Assembly: GCA_012295275.1 (NCBI GenBank)
Contig: CM022671.1
Span: forward strand, 15,302,956 to 15,366,955
Origin: Chrysomallon squamiferum
Taxonomy: Eukaryota > Mollusca > Gastropoda > Neomphalida > Peltospiridae
Reading direction: 5' to 3'
Length of the DNA stretch: 64,000 nt
Position numbers and translations under genes: made by a program. Positions 29,931-44,900 of the stretch are shown here, one piece after another. Position 1 is the first letter of the stretch; each line of letters begins with the position of its first letter. The notes under the pieces are model-generated. The model was given only the letters and a program-made list of their open reading frames with translations. It had not been told where the DNA came from and searched no databases.

Positions 29931-30639
29931 TGATTAAGGGGACTTCACTAGGATTGGTTTTCTCATTCATGCCTATTATTTATTCATAGTTGTTACAAGA
30001 TGGCAGTGAAGTCATTAACATCTATCTACACATCTATAAACACACACACGCACACGGACACACACACATTTATTACATTATTCGAGAAATATAATTATTT
30101 GTTAGCAATATTATATATTATATAACAGTTTATTATGAAGAATTGACGCATTATTTTATTATTATTATCTGCTTTATTTTGCACAATTATGTAAATACAC
30201 TGTAAAATTAAAATACCTAAATAGTACAAGAAATAAAAACACATTTTTTTTTCTGTCCTGGTCGTTAAATAGTTCCGTATTACAGTTTCTGTAAATTTAT
30301 AATTTTACATACATGATAAGCATCTTTTAGATATATATATAAAAAAATAATAATATGTAGTAACGACTTCAGCTGCTGAGGAAGAGTAGGTTGAATTATT
30401 TATGTGTATACGTCATTTTTTAAAATTGTTAACAAAGAATGACTACAATCAAAATAAATGAATAAATGAAAATAATAATAATTTGGAAATACAAAACATT
30501 TATTTTTCGGCATTTAATCATTTCATATTTTTTCAAAGATATCTTATAATCTTTTGTTTGAATATACCTTCACTAAACATACTTCATTTATACACATCAA
30601 GGAAGAAATATTTTATTTAACCATTCTTAACATAATGTA

Positions 30640-30960
30640 ATCTACAATTACGAGTTCGAGGACAACGAAAGAGCAAACGCGAAGCCCTAAAATTTTAATT
30701 AAATTATTATTTTTTTAATTTTTATTTGTTCCTTTCCACGTCAGTGAAACCAGATATAAAAGAACGAACCGTAGGGATTGTATAAAACGTTTGTGGGCAC
30801 TGATTATAATAGTGGGACATTATAGTACCACCGAGATAGTCTTTATTTAGTAATTTACATTACTGTCACCACAGCACTTCGCAGAGCTAGTTACTGCGAA
30901 CGAACAAATGTAGAAAACGACGATATTCGTACGGCATCGAGGTTGTAAACAAATTCTTTT
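30640..30960. promoter_or_regulatory. CpG-enriched patch, possible promoter
   Basis: CpG-rich words cluster in an otherwise CpG-poor AT-rich region, with a TATAAAAG-like word near 30755. It could be an alternative ATP2B start (minus strand) or an unannotated transcript. Orientation is unresolved. Confidence 0.3.
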
Positions 30961-32486
30961 TACACAAACGTCAGGTCATCATAATGAATGTTGTTATACA
31001 TTGATGACAAAGTTTCTCTAGTTTGTTCACGATGTGGTTTGCTTATGTTCAGTGTTCAGATTTTTCCAATTTATACATTTACATTACGATTCTGGGTGAA
31101 ACGTGGATTTCTTCAATTGCACACTGAACATTATAACGGCAAAATTAATCATTTTGTTTATGTTGGCATTATAAAAAAGAATTAATATATGAACGAAAAT
31201 GTCCATTACAGATTGATTGAAACACTGCTGATACCTCAATCCAAACGATTACACAAACAAACAACCAAACAAACAAAATAATAAATAATAAATAAAAAAT
31301 AATTCTAAGATTAATGCATGGTAAATATAGGCTTGCATTTATCAGTTGTGTGAAATCGGACAAAAGCCCACTCATTAAACTGATTAATCAGAATTCTGGA
31401 AAAAACCCAATTCTGCACTTCAAAGGAATATTTTTAAACTGAAATTTGGTTCTGATGTTTATGAATCCACAAATAATGCAAAGGTGCCATTAGTGGTAGC
31501 TGGATTCCCTTAAAGAGCAACAACATAGAATCCGTTTAATGTATTATGAATCAATCTCGTTGATGACAAAGTTAATCTAGAACATTTTTTTAGATAATTT
31601 TTTATATCTAACTCTGTCGAGTATTCATTAAGTTTTTATTCCAAAAGAAAAAGCATAGATTAATATAAAACTAGATATTGTGGAAAGCAAACCAGTGATT
31701 TCAGGAAATTATTGTTTTTTTAAATTATATTTTTGTTCTGGTTATTATCTATTTACTTAAATTTGTTTGTATTATCTTTAAAACAATGAAAATAATTTTT
31801 TTCACCTTTTGTTTGAGTGTTCTTTTAAGATAATCGAGTGCTCTATGCAGAGTGGATCATTTAAATGAATTAGTTTGAAAATATCAGTTAAGGAATATTA
31901 GCAGTAAATGATATTTCAGTAAAATTTCAACACTGCTGTAAACAGTATTGGTGGGTTTGTTCAGTTTTTTTCTGACATAACAAAGGAATACATAAGGTCT
32001 CAATTTAATTTATTCAATGAAAATGCCAAAACATCTAAAAAAATTCATCTTCAAGGTAGCTTTATTTATATAATAAACCTTATCACTCAATGGATAACTC
32101 AAACTGACATCATCCAAAGGACTGAATACATAGAAAAGAAACAAATCTATAAACATTTAAAATATATCAATGTATAAATAGAAACTGTCTGAATATATTA
32201 TAAATTCTTCCAAGAAATGTTATAATTTTTCTGTCATCCAATCTTAATTAATAGTGAAGTGTAACAATAAAAGAGAACTGATCAAAAACAGTTGGGTTCT
32301 TCCATGTTTCTCACTTTATTGCATACAGCCAGATCAGTTTGATGAGAGAAATGAAGGCTATCAATCTACACTGACACCATGCCTATTGTAAATGGATAAA
32401 AATAGTAGCATATATCTTTTTGTAAACATTATTATTGTCATACATAAGTATGACTGATGACAGGTCACCCAAAACTAAAAAAGAAG

Positions 32487-32775
32487 TATAAAGTAATTTA
32501 CTTCAATAAATATATATTTTATCTGAAACAGTAAAGCAATATAAAGTAATTCATTACATCATTTATTTGTACTGTCACAGGTATACTTCAGTAACCATTT
32601 AATTGATCTGCATCAGTAATGAAGTGTAAAGAAATTCATTACATCATTTATTTCTACCATAGCATATACACTTAATAAACATTTATTTTATCTGAAACAA
32701 TAAAAAAAAAACTATAAAATAATTCCATTACGTTTATTTGTACATGTACACTTTAATGAACATTTATTTTATTAC
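32487..32775. repeat. Degenerate minisatellite, about 86-bp unit
   Basis: Repeats of a block opening TATAAAGTAATTCATTACAT and closing AACATTTATTTTATCTGAAA start at about 32487 (short copy), 32540, 32625 and 32713. Copies differ by substitutions and small indels. Confidence 0.65.
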
Positions 32776-32993
32776 AGAGATTTAAAATTATTAATGATCA
32801 ATAAAATGAAAACAGCACACAATCAAAGACATTATTTAATGAAATACAACTAATTTCCAGTCTTATCTTATAAGATAAAATATCAAGTTTTATGATGCAA
32901 GATGTTGTACTTCATCTTATAAACATCCAAAATGTTTTGAAGAAAAAAGAGCACTATGTAAACCAAAACAGGAAATAATAACATCATCTGGGT

Positions 32994-32999
32994 TTTATT
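32994..32999 (-). terminator. Candidate NISCH polyadenylation signal
   Basis: AATAAA on the minus strand about 400 bases past the NISCH stop. Other AT-rich hexamers exist nearby, so this is one option only. Confidence 0.3.
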
Positions 33000-33392
33000 T
33001 AGGAATGTATAAAAATGATCAGGTTATTTTGTAATCATTTTTAATATTAGTACATTTTGTTCAAATGGAAAGTTTTGTTTCACTGATAATCCTTTTTCCT
33101 AAATGTATTACCAATCCATTATTGAACAGAAATAATCTCTAATGGTTTTTTCGAGGTTATGCTCTTCTTCTAAACTGGTTGAAAAAATGGAAAGAGTTTG
33201 CATTATTTCTAATAATTAGTTTATATTCTAAAGCATAGTCATTAAGTGTAGTTTTCATAAGTATAATATTTATGATTTTAATTTGTTTCACACAAATTTG
33301 CCCTGAAAATGGAAAAACAAATGTTACAATTCCTTTTCCTTTGTTCTCTGGACGAATAATGTATCTAAACAAATACTTCATTACAGAATAAA

Positions 33393-35907
33393 TTAAAATG
33401 GTTCACTAACAATATCCAGTATTCGTCCAACTTCTGGGTTCAGTTCCTTCCAGTGTTTCCCTAAGAGATAAACAAGTTTTTGTTTTTCTGAAATACTCTG
33501 AATATAGATCATCACTTTGTACTCTGGTCTTGGTAGTCTGCCTTTTGCTGTTTCTTTGCCACTGAAATGGTCAAAAGTTGTGTCCACTACAATTTCTTCC
33601 TGCTCATCAGCAAAAACTAAACAAAGTAAATGATCATTGTGATTAGGCAGAACTAGGCACTTCAGATCTTCAATTTTCCTAGCATCTAGGATTTTGTGCC
33701 TGGGATTCTCTGGCAGACCTCTAACAAAGTCTGGCAGAGGATAAGTCACCAAATCTTCTTCAGCCAAACAAATGTATGTGCTAGTCATAATGAGACTTGT
33801 TGGCTTAACATCTGCAGATGAAAATTCAGTGAAGTCAAGTGGTACTGTGTAACACAAAATGAACATCCATAGAATTTCATTGACTACTGTGGATGAATGC
33901 ATTTGGTTATTAACCAAGTAAAGAATATCTTCCACTGCATCATCACCTGGGTAGCAGAACCTTACTTGACTTGGGTGAGTGTATTCTAATCCTTCAGTAG
34001 TTGACTTTGTTCTTTTCATAAAAGCTCGATAGAAATCTGCCTCCATATCTTTTTTATCTCGATCAGTTACTGGAGATTTTACTATCAGTGACAGGATATT
34101 TGTTAGCTGATCTAAAAATTCCCCCGTGATGCAGCTGTCTCTGAAAACTAATGTGAAGACAGAAGAAGCCTCTCGTCCAGTCAAGCGAACACACTGATCA
34201 AACAATCCAACGTTGACCTGTTGTAAATCAGTATATTTCAAAATACAGTATGGTTTTATTCTGTTGTCACTACTGTCATTCTGGTGAACATCTTTGGTCT
34301 TCCATCCTAAAACTGAATCAGACTGATGTCTGCTGTGTGTCATCCATGGTGGACGTTTGCTTACTTGAGAATGCACAGGACTTGAAACCAAGTAAACTGC
34401 AAGAGTACTCAGCATTACAAGAGTTGCAATTTCCTGATTATGGTTATCATATGGAATAACAACAGTCCACACCACATGTCTGAGTTCTTCAGTCAAATAA
34501 TCTGTCCTTTCTTGGATTGAAATATTGCTGTGGAAAAAGTTGACAAGGCTATTTCCATCCATTAATGTCAGAACTTTTAGTTTGGGTGGTAATTTGATCT
34601 CCTGATATCTTTTTCTAACACAGTTTTTTAAGTGACATTCCAGCTCTTCTGTTAAATATGATACTTTCATACTGCTTTCAACTTTTTCATGTTGCTTGCC
34701 TATTGCAGCAAAAAGTTCAGCATCTGCATCATGTCTCTGAATATCATTTGGAAATGAAAAATTAAGTTTTACCTGAATGCTTAATTCATCAGCTGGATAT
34801 CTACCATGGTGCACTTTTGACATGTAATGTTTATCAAGACTTGACGGCAGAGAACACGTTACAGAAGAAACTGGTTCTTTCAAGCTGACATTATAGTCAA
34901 TACTTTCATTCCCACCTTCTGGTTCCTGCCGGAATGTAGGTAACATTTTGTTAGAATATTCTGCTCTCAGGCTAGTTAATCTATCCAAAAACAACTCCCT
35001 GTAGAATGAAGAGAGAAAATAAATATTAAATGTTTGGTTTCCTTCTGATTCATGAACAATCATAGACAGTCCATATTCAATGAATCTAACTGCATAATGG
35101 TCCTTGGTTTCTGGATTATTACAAAATTCCCTTGTCTGATCTATCTGATGTAGGTTAATATCACTGATGCTAACAACCACTGGATGAGTCTGAAGAGAGT
35201 TGAAATCTGGAAAGTCTCTGCTTGAACTTTCAAATGTTGGCAATGGCCAAACAATGAACTCTTCTGGTAAAAGATGTATTTGTGTTTCAGACAGAAGCAG
35301 GAGAGACCTGTCAAATGAAGATTTTTCTCTGACAACAGCTGCAAACACAATTCTATCAAATGGAATAGCAGATTTCTCTTTGCACAGGAAAATATTATTC
35401 ACCATTTCTGAAGAGCTTGACAAATCAATGATATCTGGAGGATTAGCTTTACAAACATGCTTGAAAGAGTCCACAAAATTTTTCAAATCCACTGAATCAA
35501 GTCCTATGAGGTTAAATGTACCAACTTCAAATACAAAAGATTCTTCAAATCTAATGAATGAAAAGCAACAGCCTATGACAACTTGTTGAATATTTCTCAA
35601 AGGTAAGATGTAAAATGGTTCAAAATCTGGTACTCCAGGGAAGTCAGAATGTAAATTAGTCACTTTCTGAATGAAAAGGTTACTTTTGGTAAGAATTGCA
35701 CAACAGACAAATGGAATATCTGGCACTGAGTATTGGACTGCTAAGCACCAGAGAATATCAACAACAGGCTCACGAGGAAGGGAACTATGTAGCATAGCTT
35801 CATTCTTTGAATTTCTCACACCACTGAACTCACAATCTATCCAGTGAACAAAGTCTTGATTTCTCTTTTTTGGAAGGTCTGAATAATTCAGAAGTAAAAT
35901 GCTGTAA
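33393..35907 (-). CDS. NISCH: NISCH exon 17 (terminal, 2.5 kb)
   Basis: Encodes residues 579-1415 and the TAA stop at 33395-33393. The acceptor is TTATTTCAG with AG at 35909-35908, and it completes Ser578 (AG+T). The whole C-terminal half of the protein is uninterrupted here, in contrast to sixteen small exons upstream. ORFs on the opposite strand within it are shadows. Confidence 0.96.
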
Positions 35908-38900
35908 CTGAAATAAGATGACAATTATTACCCAATCATACTTGTTCTTAAATTATTAATAAAGTTTGTCATTTAATTGTAATTAAATATTAATAATATC
36001 AAACATCATGATTAAATGGTATCTAAATACATTTGAGAATCAAATAAAAAAATTTGATGAAATCTGATAATTTGTTTTTGTTTGATTATTTGCTTTTAAG
36101 CTTAATATTAGTAATAACTGCTAAAAGGCAAAGACCACTTTTTGACTCTTTACTGACTACAGTGTTATAAATAATTATATTAACTTAAGTTCCATAACCA
36201 TACAATGCAGTAAACTAAAAGTAAATAAATGTTGAGGATCCCTTATCTAGACCAGAAATATTTCAGATTACAGAATTTTCATATTTTGGAGATGAAGGGA
36301 TAGCCTTAAAATATGATCAACGTTGTATTTTGTATATAGCTTATGCAGATAGAGTACAGGTATTTTATAATAAATTTTTATGTGAAATAATGTTTGCAAA
36401 GTCTACCTATATCTAAAAATTATAATATATAACAATTTTGTTATCCAGTTCGAAATTTTGGATAAAAGATCCTCATTTATTTATTTATACCTTCCATTTT
36501 TGTTGTCCTTTTGGTTGCTTTCTGGTTTATGAGGTACCATTACTCTATCCTCTTTTTGCCTAGATAAACTGCTGCATTTGTCAGCACTGGTTGGAAATAC
36601 TGGACTAGACTGTAATAAAATTTCAATAAAATTATAGAATTATAGAATTAAGTTATAAAAAATAAACCTGCAGTGCTTAGAGCCAAACCGTGATCAAAGT
36701 ATTCAAAGATCATGATATTAATTTGGTTAATATGAACAGTACATTTGCATATTTCATTAACAAAGCATTACAGTGTAAGAGTTCATCTCAATGCAAATTC
36801 CTAAGGAACAACTGCTAAAAAGTATATGTTTTCATTCCTTTTAGGGCTATTAAACTTTTTTCGACAATTACAGACTGATATTGCTAAATGGTGTGGTAAC
36901 TGGAAATTTCGTAATATTTCACTTTTAATGATATTATTTTATTGTGTTGTGTTCAGATGGCAGCTTTGTTGTGATCATTCTACTACATATATAAATACGC
37001 TTACTGAATTGGAACTGAAAGAAGAATATTAATTTTCATCAAATCCTCAGTGTAATCAGAAATATTAAGCTGAGAAATTTAAGACAGCAAAATAGTATTT
37101 GATATTCTAAAACATAGTACAAGCAACTGTACAAAAAAAGCCCCAACATTTCAATAAAGTGAAAACAAGTAAACTATCAGTCTTACTTGTCTGTTGTTGG
37201 TTTTATTTTATTTTGGTGATTTCACAATGAAGCAAGAATAGTAACTCTGGATGACATCTTCCTATACCAGCACTTTGTTTAAGCCAGTCCCAATTGTTTA
37301 ACCAGAGTCTACTGTACATGAAACTCATAGAGATTGGACTTTCGCATCTAATCAACTGATGCAATGGTATCCTAATAACTGTATATAAATAAGGGAATAC
37401 CAACAATAATGTATATGCCAATTTAAACGGAACCCACTGTACATGACTCCCAGATAAGATGTATTCTTGCATCACTCCAGTATTATTTACCTTTTTTTTT
37501 CTATCAGCTTCTGTTTCGTTATTAAAGATGTGTAGCCAATTACATCCTGCTTGTTGTCGCAAAGTTTCCACGTGAGCCTGCAGGACTGGTGTCTCTGATT
37601 GTGTGCTGTTTTTACCTATGACTTGTAAAAGAATTTAACAAATATTTATCTAATGATCTTCTGGTAAATATAATTCTTCATTGTGTTACTACAAAATTAA
37701 AATAATGAAGAATCATGTATATAAACTCTCTAAAAGTATCTCATTTGCTTATATGAATGCACACACATTATTATGTATTTTCACTAAGTAGCATTATAAA
37801 TGTTCATCAGAAAATAAACAAACACCAAAATCTTTTATATAATGCTAGCATCGAAGAGAGCACTATTATTCATTATAATCTGATATTCATTTGTTTTTTG
37901 TTTTTTCTGAATAAGGACACTGCACACAATCATAATTCTTGTCAACCCAAGTGATACATACTTGATTACCTGGGGAAGGATTATTTCCATTAGTCTTTTC
38001 ACCTGTGAAATCGGGTGAATTACTGCCCTGTAACAAATGTGATGACTCAGTCAAGCTTGAAGTAGAGGGGACCTGCAATTAATATAATTAATGTAATTGA
38101 ATGAAGAATTATTGTTACATTAATGTTGATGATTTCATTTAACTAAGAACAATGACCAGAAGGACAACAAATACACAAGATATAAATAAATATTTATTTA
38201 CTTCCAGTTTATTGCTTTGAACTTACGTTTCCCATTGTTTCTTTAAACTGGTCATTCATGAATTTTATCAATAATCGTTCTTTGATTTTCTTTTAAATGT
38301 TTTAACAGAATTGTTAGGCTTAAATACAAATAAATAAAAGTGAACTAATTCTGTTTTAAACAGTAGTCATCAGAACAGATGTTATAAAACAAATTTTTAT
38401 TTGTGAAAATTAAAGTGTGGAGAAACAAACATACTTTTAAATTCATGACTGGAAAACTGTAAAAATAAAATAAAATACCCTTTAAACTTTAAAGATCAAC
38501 TGATATAAAAACAAGTGAATAGTAACAGGAATGTAATTTTACCTTTTTTGGTGTCAGTCTTTTCACTTTTTCTTTGTTGTCTTTTGACTTCTGTAAGGCT
38601 TGTAGTACAGCTACAGTATCCAGCTCTTTTTGACTTGGCCGCTGATTGTCCAAAATGATCTGTTTATAAAGACATTTTAGAAGTATTACTGGTAATAGTC
38701 GTATTTGATTTTCTTCAATATGGTATATGAATACTGTTTTTATGGTTATAATATTTTGTATGTATCAGCAACATAAATGAAGAAAATACTTAAAAATTAA
38801 ACAACCTAACAACATAAATGAATAACCAATAGAAAATAATCCCAAATTATTTGGCATTGTAAGGAATATAAATATTAATCTTATGTTTGCAAAACTAAAT

Positions 38901-41900
38901 TTTGTGAAGTTATGATCTTCTCTTCATTGTTATTCTAAACTGGTTTAAAATCTAGGGTAAGTACATATTAAATTTTTTATTATTATTATTTTTTTTTTTT
39001 AAATACATATTCTACTATATCATAATCTTCCTATATACCTAAAGCTAAATAGGAAGAGTTATCTGATTTCTGAAAATTTATTCTCTTCAAAACCCAAATC
39101 ATATTAAACTATAATATTAAATGTAGTTTGTCATTTACCTACTTCTGAAAATCACACTTCTGTACTTATCTGATCTTAGACAAACATAAAATAAAATAAA
39201 AAAACAAAAAATAATCATTGATTTCTAATATCTGATCTAGACAAAAAAAGTTTTAAAAAATCACAATGCTATACATATATCTGATTCATCATCTTAAGAA
39301 TAAATTTTAATTACATACCTCTGACACTCTGTCACCAAAGAGTTCCAACACTTTAGTTCGGTAATCTAGAGTAACTGTGACTGGATTTCCAACCATATAA
39401 AGATTTTCAAGACATGGGAGGTTACTTAGGTGTTTCACTTCTGAAATCTGTAAAAGGAAAATTAATTATGGTGTAGTTAAATTAGCAAGAAAGAGTAACT
39501 GTAAAATATTTGTCATGCTTTTAATAAATAATATTACATTAAATTTACTTCTATCAACTTTTCTTCTTCCAATTTTACATAAAAATTGTCTATAAAAATT
39601 TTAAGAATTTGACTAAAAAAATAATTCTCCCATGTCATTACTGATTTGGATTTTTTCCTTTAAAATTTATAGTAATCAAGTACACCTCCATAATAATTTT
39701 AAACAAATTCATTCATCTTGTTTTGCAACTATTTATTTGAGATTTTTGTTTTTACAGACAGAGAAGGATATTTGACTGTGTGTGTGAAAACCGTTTTCAG
39801 TTTCTTAATAATTTTAAAAATAGTTTTTCATGTCTTACACATTTTTTAATTTTATTTTACTTGACTGTACATTACACATATGGTTGTGTGCAATAGTTTT
39901 TAAGGATAAAAGATAACTCAACAATCTATTTGAACAATAATGTAATTAAAGTAATTAAAATATCCATACCTTAGCAACTTCATTATTGCTAATATCCAGA
40001 GTTGTGAGAGAAAACAGTTTGGAAAATCCTGAAATAAATTAGATGCATAATCACTTAGAGAATGCCTTAACAAAATATTAATATTGTTTTCTGGGTATTT
40101 TATCAAAACAGTGACATCTTCTGACATTTTAGTAAACAATGGTTGACATTTTCTACAGGTAGTTTTTTATACTTGCATATATTTAATAGTTATTTATTTG
40201 TGAATTCTGAACATGATTATATCTCTAAAAAAAATTAAACATGACTGAACTATTAAAAAAATCATTAAATTGTCCACAGTTTTAATTATGGTATAGTTTA
40301 CCATGAAGATCTTCAATGAGATTGTTTGCTAGTAGGAGAGTCTTGAGATTTCCTAGCTTTGTGTGCAGAGAGTCAAGGTTCCTTAATAAATTGCTTGACA
40401 AATTCAGAAAGGTCATCTGACTAAGCCACTGCAGATGTTCTATAGTTTCAAGCTTATTGTTGCTCAAATCAAGTCTCTCAACCTTTGGCATTAATTGCTA
40501 TAAAAATATAAAAAAAAATTCAAAAAAAAAGAGGCAGTAATAACAACAACAATAAAATGTTTACTAAAACTAATTATATTTTAAGAAGTTTTAACATGCA
40601 ACAAGTGACAGAAGCCAAATGTAATAACACAAATATGTTTGAATAAATATAAATCTACCTGAAAATCAGATATTTAGTATTTTAATACTGAATGAAACAA
40701 AATTCCAAACCAACTGAACAATATAATTACCCTTAACATTACAATGTTAATAATACATCAGTATGTTCATACTGTGATTCATAGATGATGGTAAAGAGTT
40801 TACAAAAATTTAAATATAATATTATAATTTGCTGGATATCTTACATTATCCTAATCTGTTAACACATGAAGTTTCATATTTGATAGAAATGGATGTAGAA
40901 TTATCTTTTCATTACACACTGATACTAACCACAGAATCATCTATCTTTGTTATAGAATTGTTACTGAAATCAGCTGAAGTTATATTAGACCAATAATCCA
41001 CCAACAGTGTACCATCATCTGCTTGCCAGTAAGCACTATCTTGCAGAAAAAACTCCTATAAAAGAAATGGTTATATTATAACTAAAAAAATAGCCAATCC
41101 ATTTCATTTCTTGAATTTTTTCATTATTTAAATAATTATTTCCATGAATATAGTAGAAATGGGAGGAGTAAAATGTAGAAACAAGTATATATTCAATGCT
41201 AATAATGTAAAAAGTAATTACCCTTAAAGAAGAAAGTGTACTGGTAATATTCAATGATTGTAAAGTTTGCTTTATTGTTTCCAGCCCTCCAATTGCTTTG
41301 GGATTGCAAGTCAGTATCTGAAAAAATATACAAATAATAATAAAATAAAATAAAAAAGAACTATATTAAGGAAAAATAGTATAATATTAAAATTTATATA
41401 TCATTAACAATGGAATTTCTACAAATAAATAACATTAAAACTGAAACATTCTAGTGAAAACATACCTCCACCTTTTGCAAAGATTTAAATAAAGTTAAAT
41501 CAAAGTCTAGTTCATTCATATTAATGTTGCTTGTTCCATGAGGATCCTGACTTCCCGTTATCTGGAGTAAAAAACAAAATGTATATATATACACCCACAT
41601 ATACAGACACACACACACACACTGTGCAGTCAAACAGAATTAATCAGTTGTGTTAAATTGATTACATACATGAAAAACTTATTCTCAAATACACTCACAC
41701 AGAGTTATTATTAATATTCTTGTCTGACTATTGTATTTTTTTCTTTAATTAATCTAAATATGGATTTATTTAATTAAAGTGTTATAGATTAAATTTTAAA
41801 TGGCTATATTAAAGATCTTTCAGACTAACAATACAGCTTAGTTACATCTTCAAAAGCAATCCAGTTAGGAGTTATTTACAATGTATGAAAATATTTATAT

Positions 41901-44900
41901 TTTTAATTCTTTTTTGTAATTATTATGACTAAAAATGCTGAATATAATGTTCAATGCATCTTCAAAAATTCTAACTGAAGGATCTAACTCAAGTGAAAAT
42001 GTAATAAAAATGGAAAACTAATGTACCTTCAGTGCTTTGACTCTCGTTATGAAATCCAAGATGTGACCAATGTCTTTTTTAACATCACCACTATCTGTGT
42101 TGAAACAAAATGTAAAAACAAAATAAAAACTTTAATAAATAAATAAATAAATAAATAAATAATGAAATAGGCACATGTAGAGTTCATTCAACTGAAAGTA
42201 CAATTTTGATATTTTATCACTCTCATAAGCATTTATAATTTATCTGGAAATGTATAAAAATTACCAAACAACATGAAATTCAATATTGTTACTAATTTTT
42301 TCAAATAATTTAAATGTACAAACCTTTGAAAAAAGAAAAATGAAAACAAAAGGAATGAAAATTAATTTGTGTATTGTATTCTGAATTATAAACTTGACAA
42401 AAACCACAGAATAACCTTGGAATCTTTTAAAGCAATCACATACAGTATTACATACCACATGTTGGTTCTGGCAGTTTTAACCGTTCTGTCACAGCAAACA
42501 GCTGCAGAGGTGTCATTTCAAAAACTTCATTTGTTTGCAGAATACTTTCTCCTTGAATTGGAAAGAAAAAGTTTTATTTAATATCTATAAGCAAAAAGCT
42601 CTGTGAAACTAATTTGGTTTTAAAATAATATGTATTAAAAGTATATAAAAATTAATATTTGTTTTTTTTGTTTTTTTTAAAATAAATGTCAACAGAAAAT
42701 AGTCACTTTCAGTCTCTTTTCTCTCATGTTGTGTTAAAGTTTTCATATAATGTAATGATATTAGGATCATCTCTGACTTGCACTGCATGGAAACTGAAAA
42801 ATGATTTATTTTGAGGTGACAGAGACAAATCATTGTCGAAAATGTAATGTTCAGAGGAACAGCTTCATATGTTAAAAAAAGATATATACTTTAAATAGGA
42901 ATTTATAGTTCTAATATTTACTGAAAAGCCTTAATTTGTGCTACCATAATCATTATTTCACATACAAAAAAAATCATATGCTACAACAAAAATAGATAAA
43001 TATACAGTAAAAAAAAAAATAAGAAGAAAATCTATTGTAATGAAATAATTGCAGTTACATAACAAATTTTATTTACCTTTATTGTAAAGTTCTTCAGCCA
43101 GAGCTTGAGTGATACCATGAATTTCCTGAAATGAATTGCACATATAAAACAAAAACAAAAAAAACTTAAAACAAAAAATAGATTCAGTCTGGTAATGTAC
43201 AAAGAAATGCATTTTTATTTATTTCAGTTAATCCAATATTACTCAAAGAACTAAAATAATATACCTGATTTGTTATATAATTTTAAAATATTGTTATTTT
43301 TTCAGTAACTCTCTCATGGTGTCAGAACTGTGATAACAGCAAATTAGTGTGATGTAACTTCTTGTATATTACAGTTTTTAAAAATTAAGAAAGGAATTTT
43401 TTACTGGATTTTATAATTCTCTAACAATAATTGAAATTGTTGCACAAATTGAAAGTCCATATCTTGAATGAATAAGACAAAAATGCAGAATTTACATTTT
43501 GGAATTTTCTTCATGCAGACATACCAAGTAAATACAAATTACAATTCATAACAAGTAAAAACAGGTACTGCTATAAATGGTAATGCCAGTTGTCATTTAT
43601 AAAAATATTTTATTTACTTACATATTTATTGAAATCCAAGAAAAAAGCAAGTGCAGTTGGTATTTTTGGAGACAAGTAATACAAAATAGTCTGAAGGTAG
43701 ATTTCTAGTTCTTGTTGACGCTTCTTAATAAATGATTCACTTTGATTACCAAACAATTTCTTTGGTGGAAGAAGACTTTTATCCAGGTTGTAACCAGCAA
43801 CTAGCTGTAACAAATTATACTACTAGTATTTAGACAACTAGCTGTAAACAATTATACTACTGGTATTTAGACAACTAGCTGTAAACAATTATACTACTGG
43901 TATTTAGACAACTAGCTGTAAACAATTATACTACTGGTATTTAGACAACTAAATGTATCAAATTATACTCCAATTTTTTTAAACAATCTGTAACTATAAT
44001 CAGTATGAAGAAATATAAATTCTTATATCAACTTCATAAAAGTATAATATAAAACAATACGCTGAACATTGTTTCAAATCATCTGGGGTCAACAATGTTA
44101 TTACGAAGTTAGTAATAAATACTGTCTACAGGTTTATTATGTTGAAACTGTTTTTAAATCATATTTAAAAAATATATATATATTTTTTATCATAGTCACT
44201 GCTAGAAAAAAAAATTAAGACTAGAAAATCTCTTTTAAATAATGACAGGTTGATCTCCTAGTTATTGATAAACAATAGTAAATACCTTTTCATGAATTTC
44301 ACGAAAATCGCTGTAACGATGTCTTACTGTCCATGTGTATGTACCAATTGTAACTTCTATGATATAAACCTGAAACAAAACATTTTATTTGGGTGATATA
44401 TGACAATGAAAATCAATATTTTCAGTAAGTCATCACAAATTTATTTGCAGCTTTTCAGACTAAAAAAAAATGGATTCTTGTTTTAATATCTTTTCTTATT
44501 TTTCTTATTATTTTTAAGGAAAAATACCTTAATTATTAAACTGGTTGAAAACACAAAGTATAAACATTTGATTTTGCACCTAATTCACACCATCAAGAAG
44601 CAGTAAAATATATATATATGCATTTTTTTTTAAATATTACTTTCTAAAAATAAATTCAGCATTGCAAATCTAGGATTATTTTATTTCCTATAACCTTTTA
44701 TCTTAAAAAAGCATACAGACAAATATTTAGTTCATATTAATTTAGGGTTACAGGGTTAAAACTTGATGGAAGACAACATGGCTGAACCAAACTGAAGTTT
44801 ATATTCCGGTTGTAACTCAAGGGCATTTGAAGTATACTGTATAAATATAAATATATATAAATGACAAGGCAAATACTTCTTTTGAACAACAAGCACTTAT

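Larger units (their letters stand above)
29931..33392. other. Intergenic region and NISCH 3' flank
   Basis: No coding exon is supported. From 30640 to 30960 CpG dinucleotides are clearly denser than in the surroundings (for example GAAAGAGCAAACGCGAAG and TATTCGTACGGCATCGAGG), a possible alternative promoter. From 32487 to about 32775 there is an 86-bp degenerate minisatellite. The NISCH 3'UTR presumably occupies the right end. Confidence 0.5.

Noticed and set aside
30988-31185. 65-codon ORF next to the CpG patch
   Set aside because: Considered as a first exon; no clean donor or family match.
34250-35589. Plus-strand ORFs of 69 and 129 codons
   Set aside because: Antisense shadows of the large NISCH exon; no independent family resemblance.
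37203-37571. 122-codon minus-strand ORF
   Set aside because: Only its first part (NISCH exon 15) is real; the rest is intron read-through past the GTAAAT donor.
43801-43975. Regular 37-bp repeats as a CRISPR-like array
   Set aside because: The repeats are contiguous with no unique spacers, inside a eukaryotic intron.
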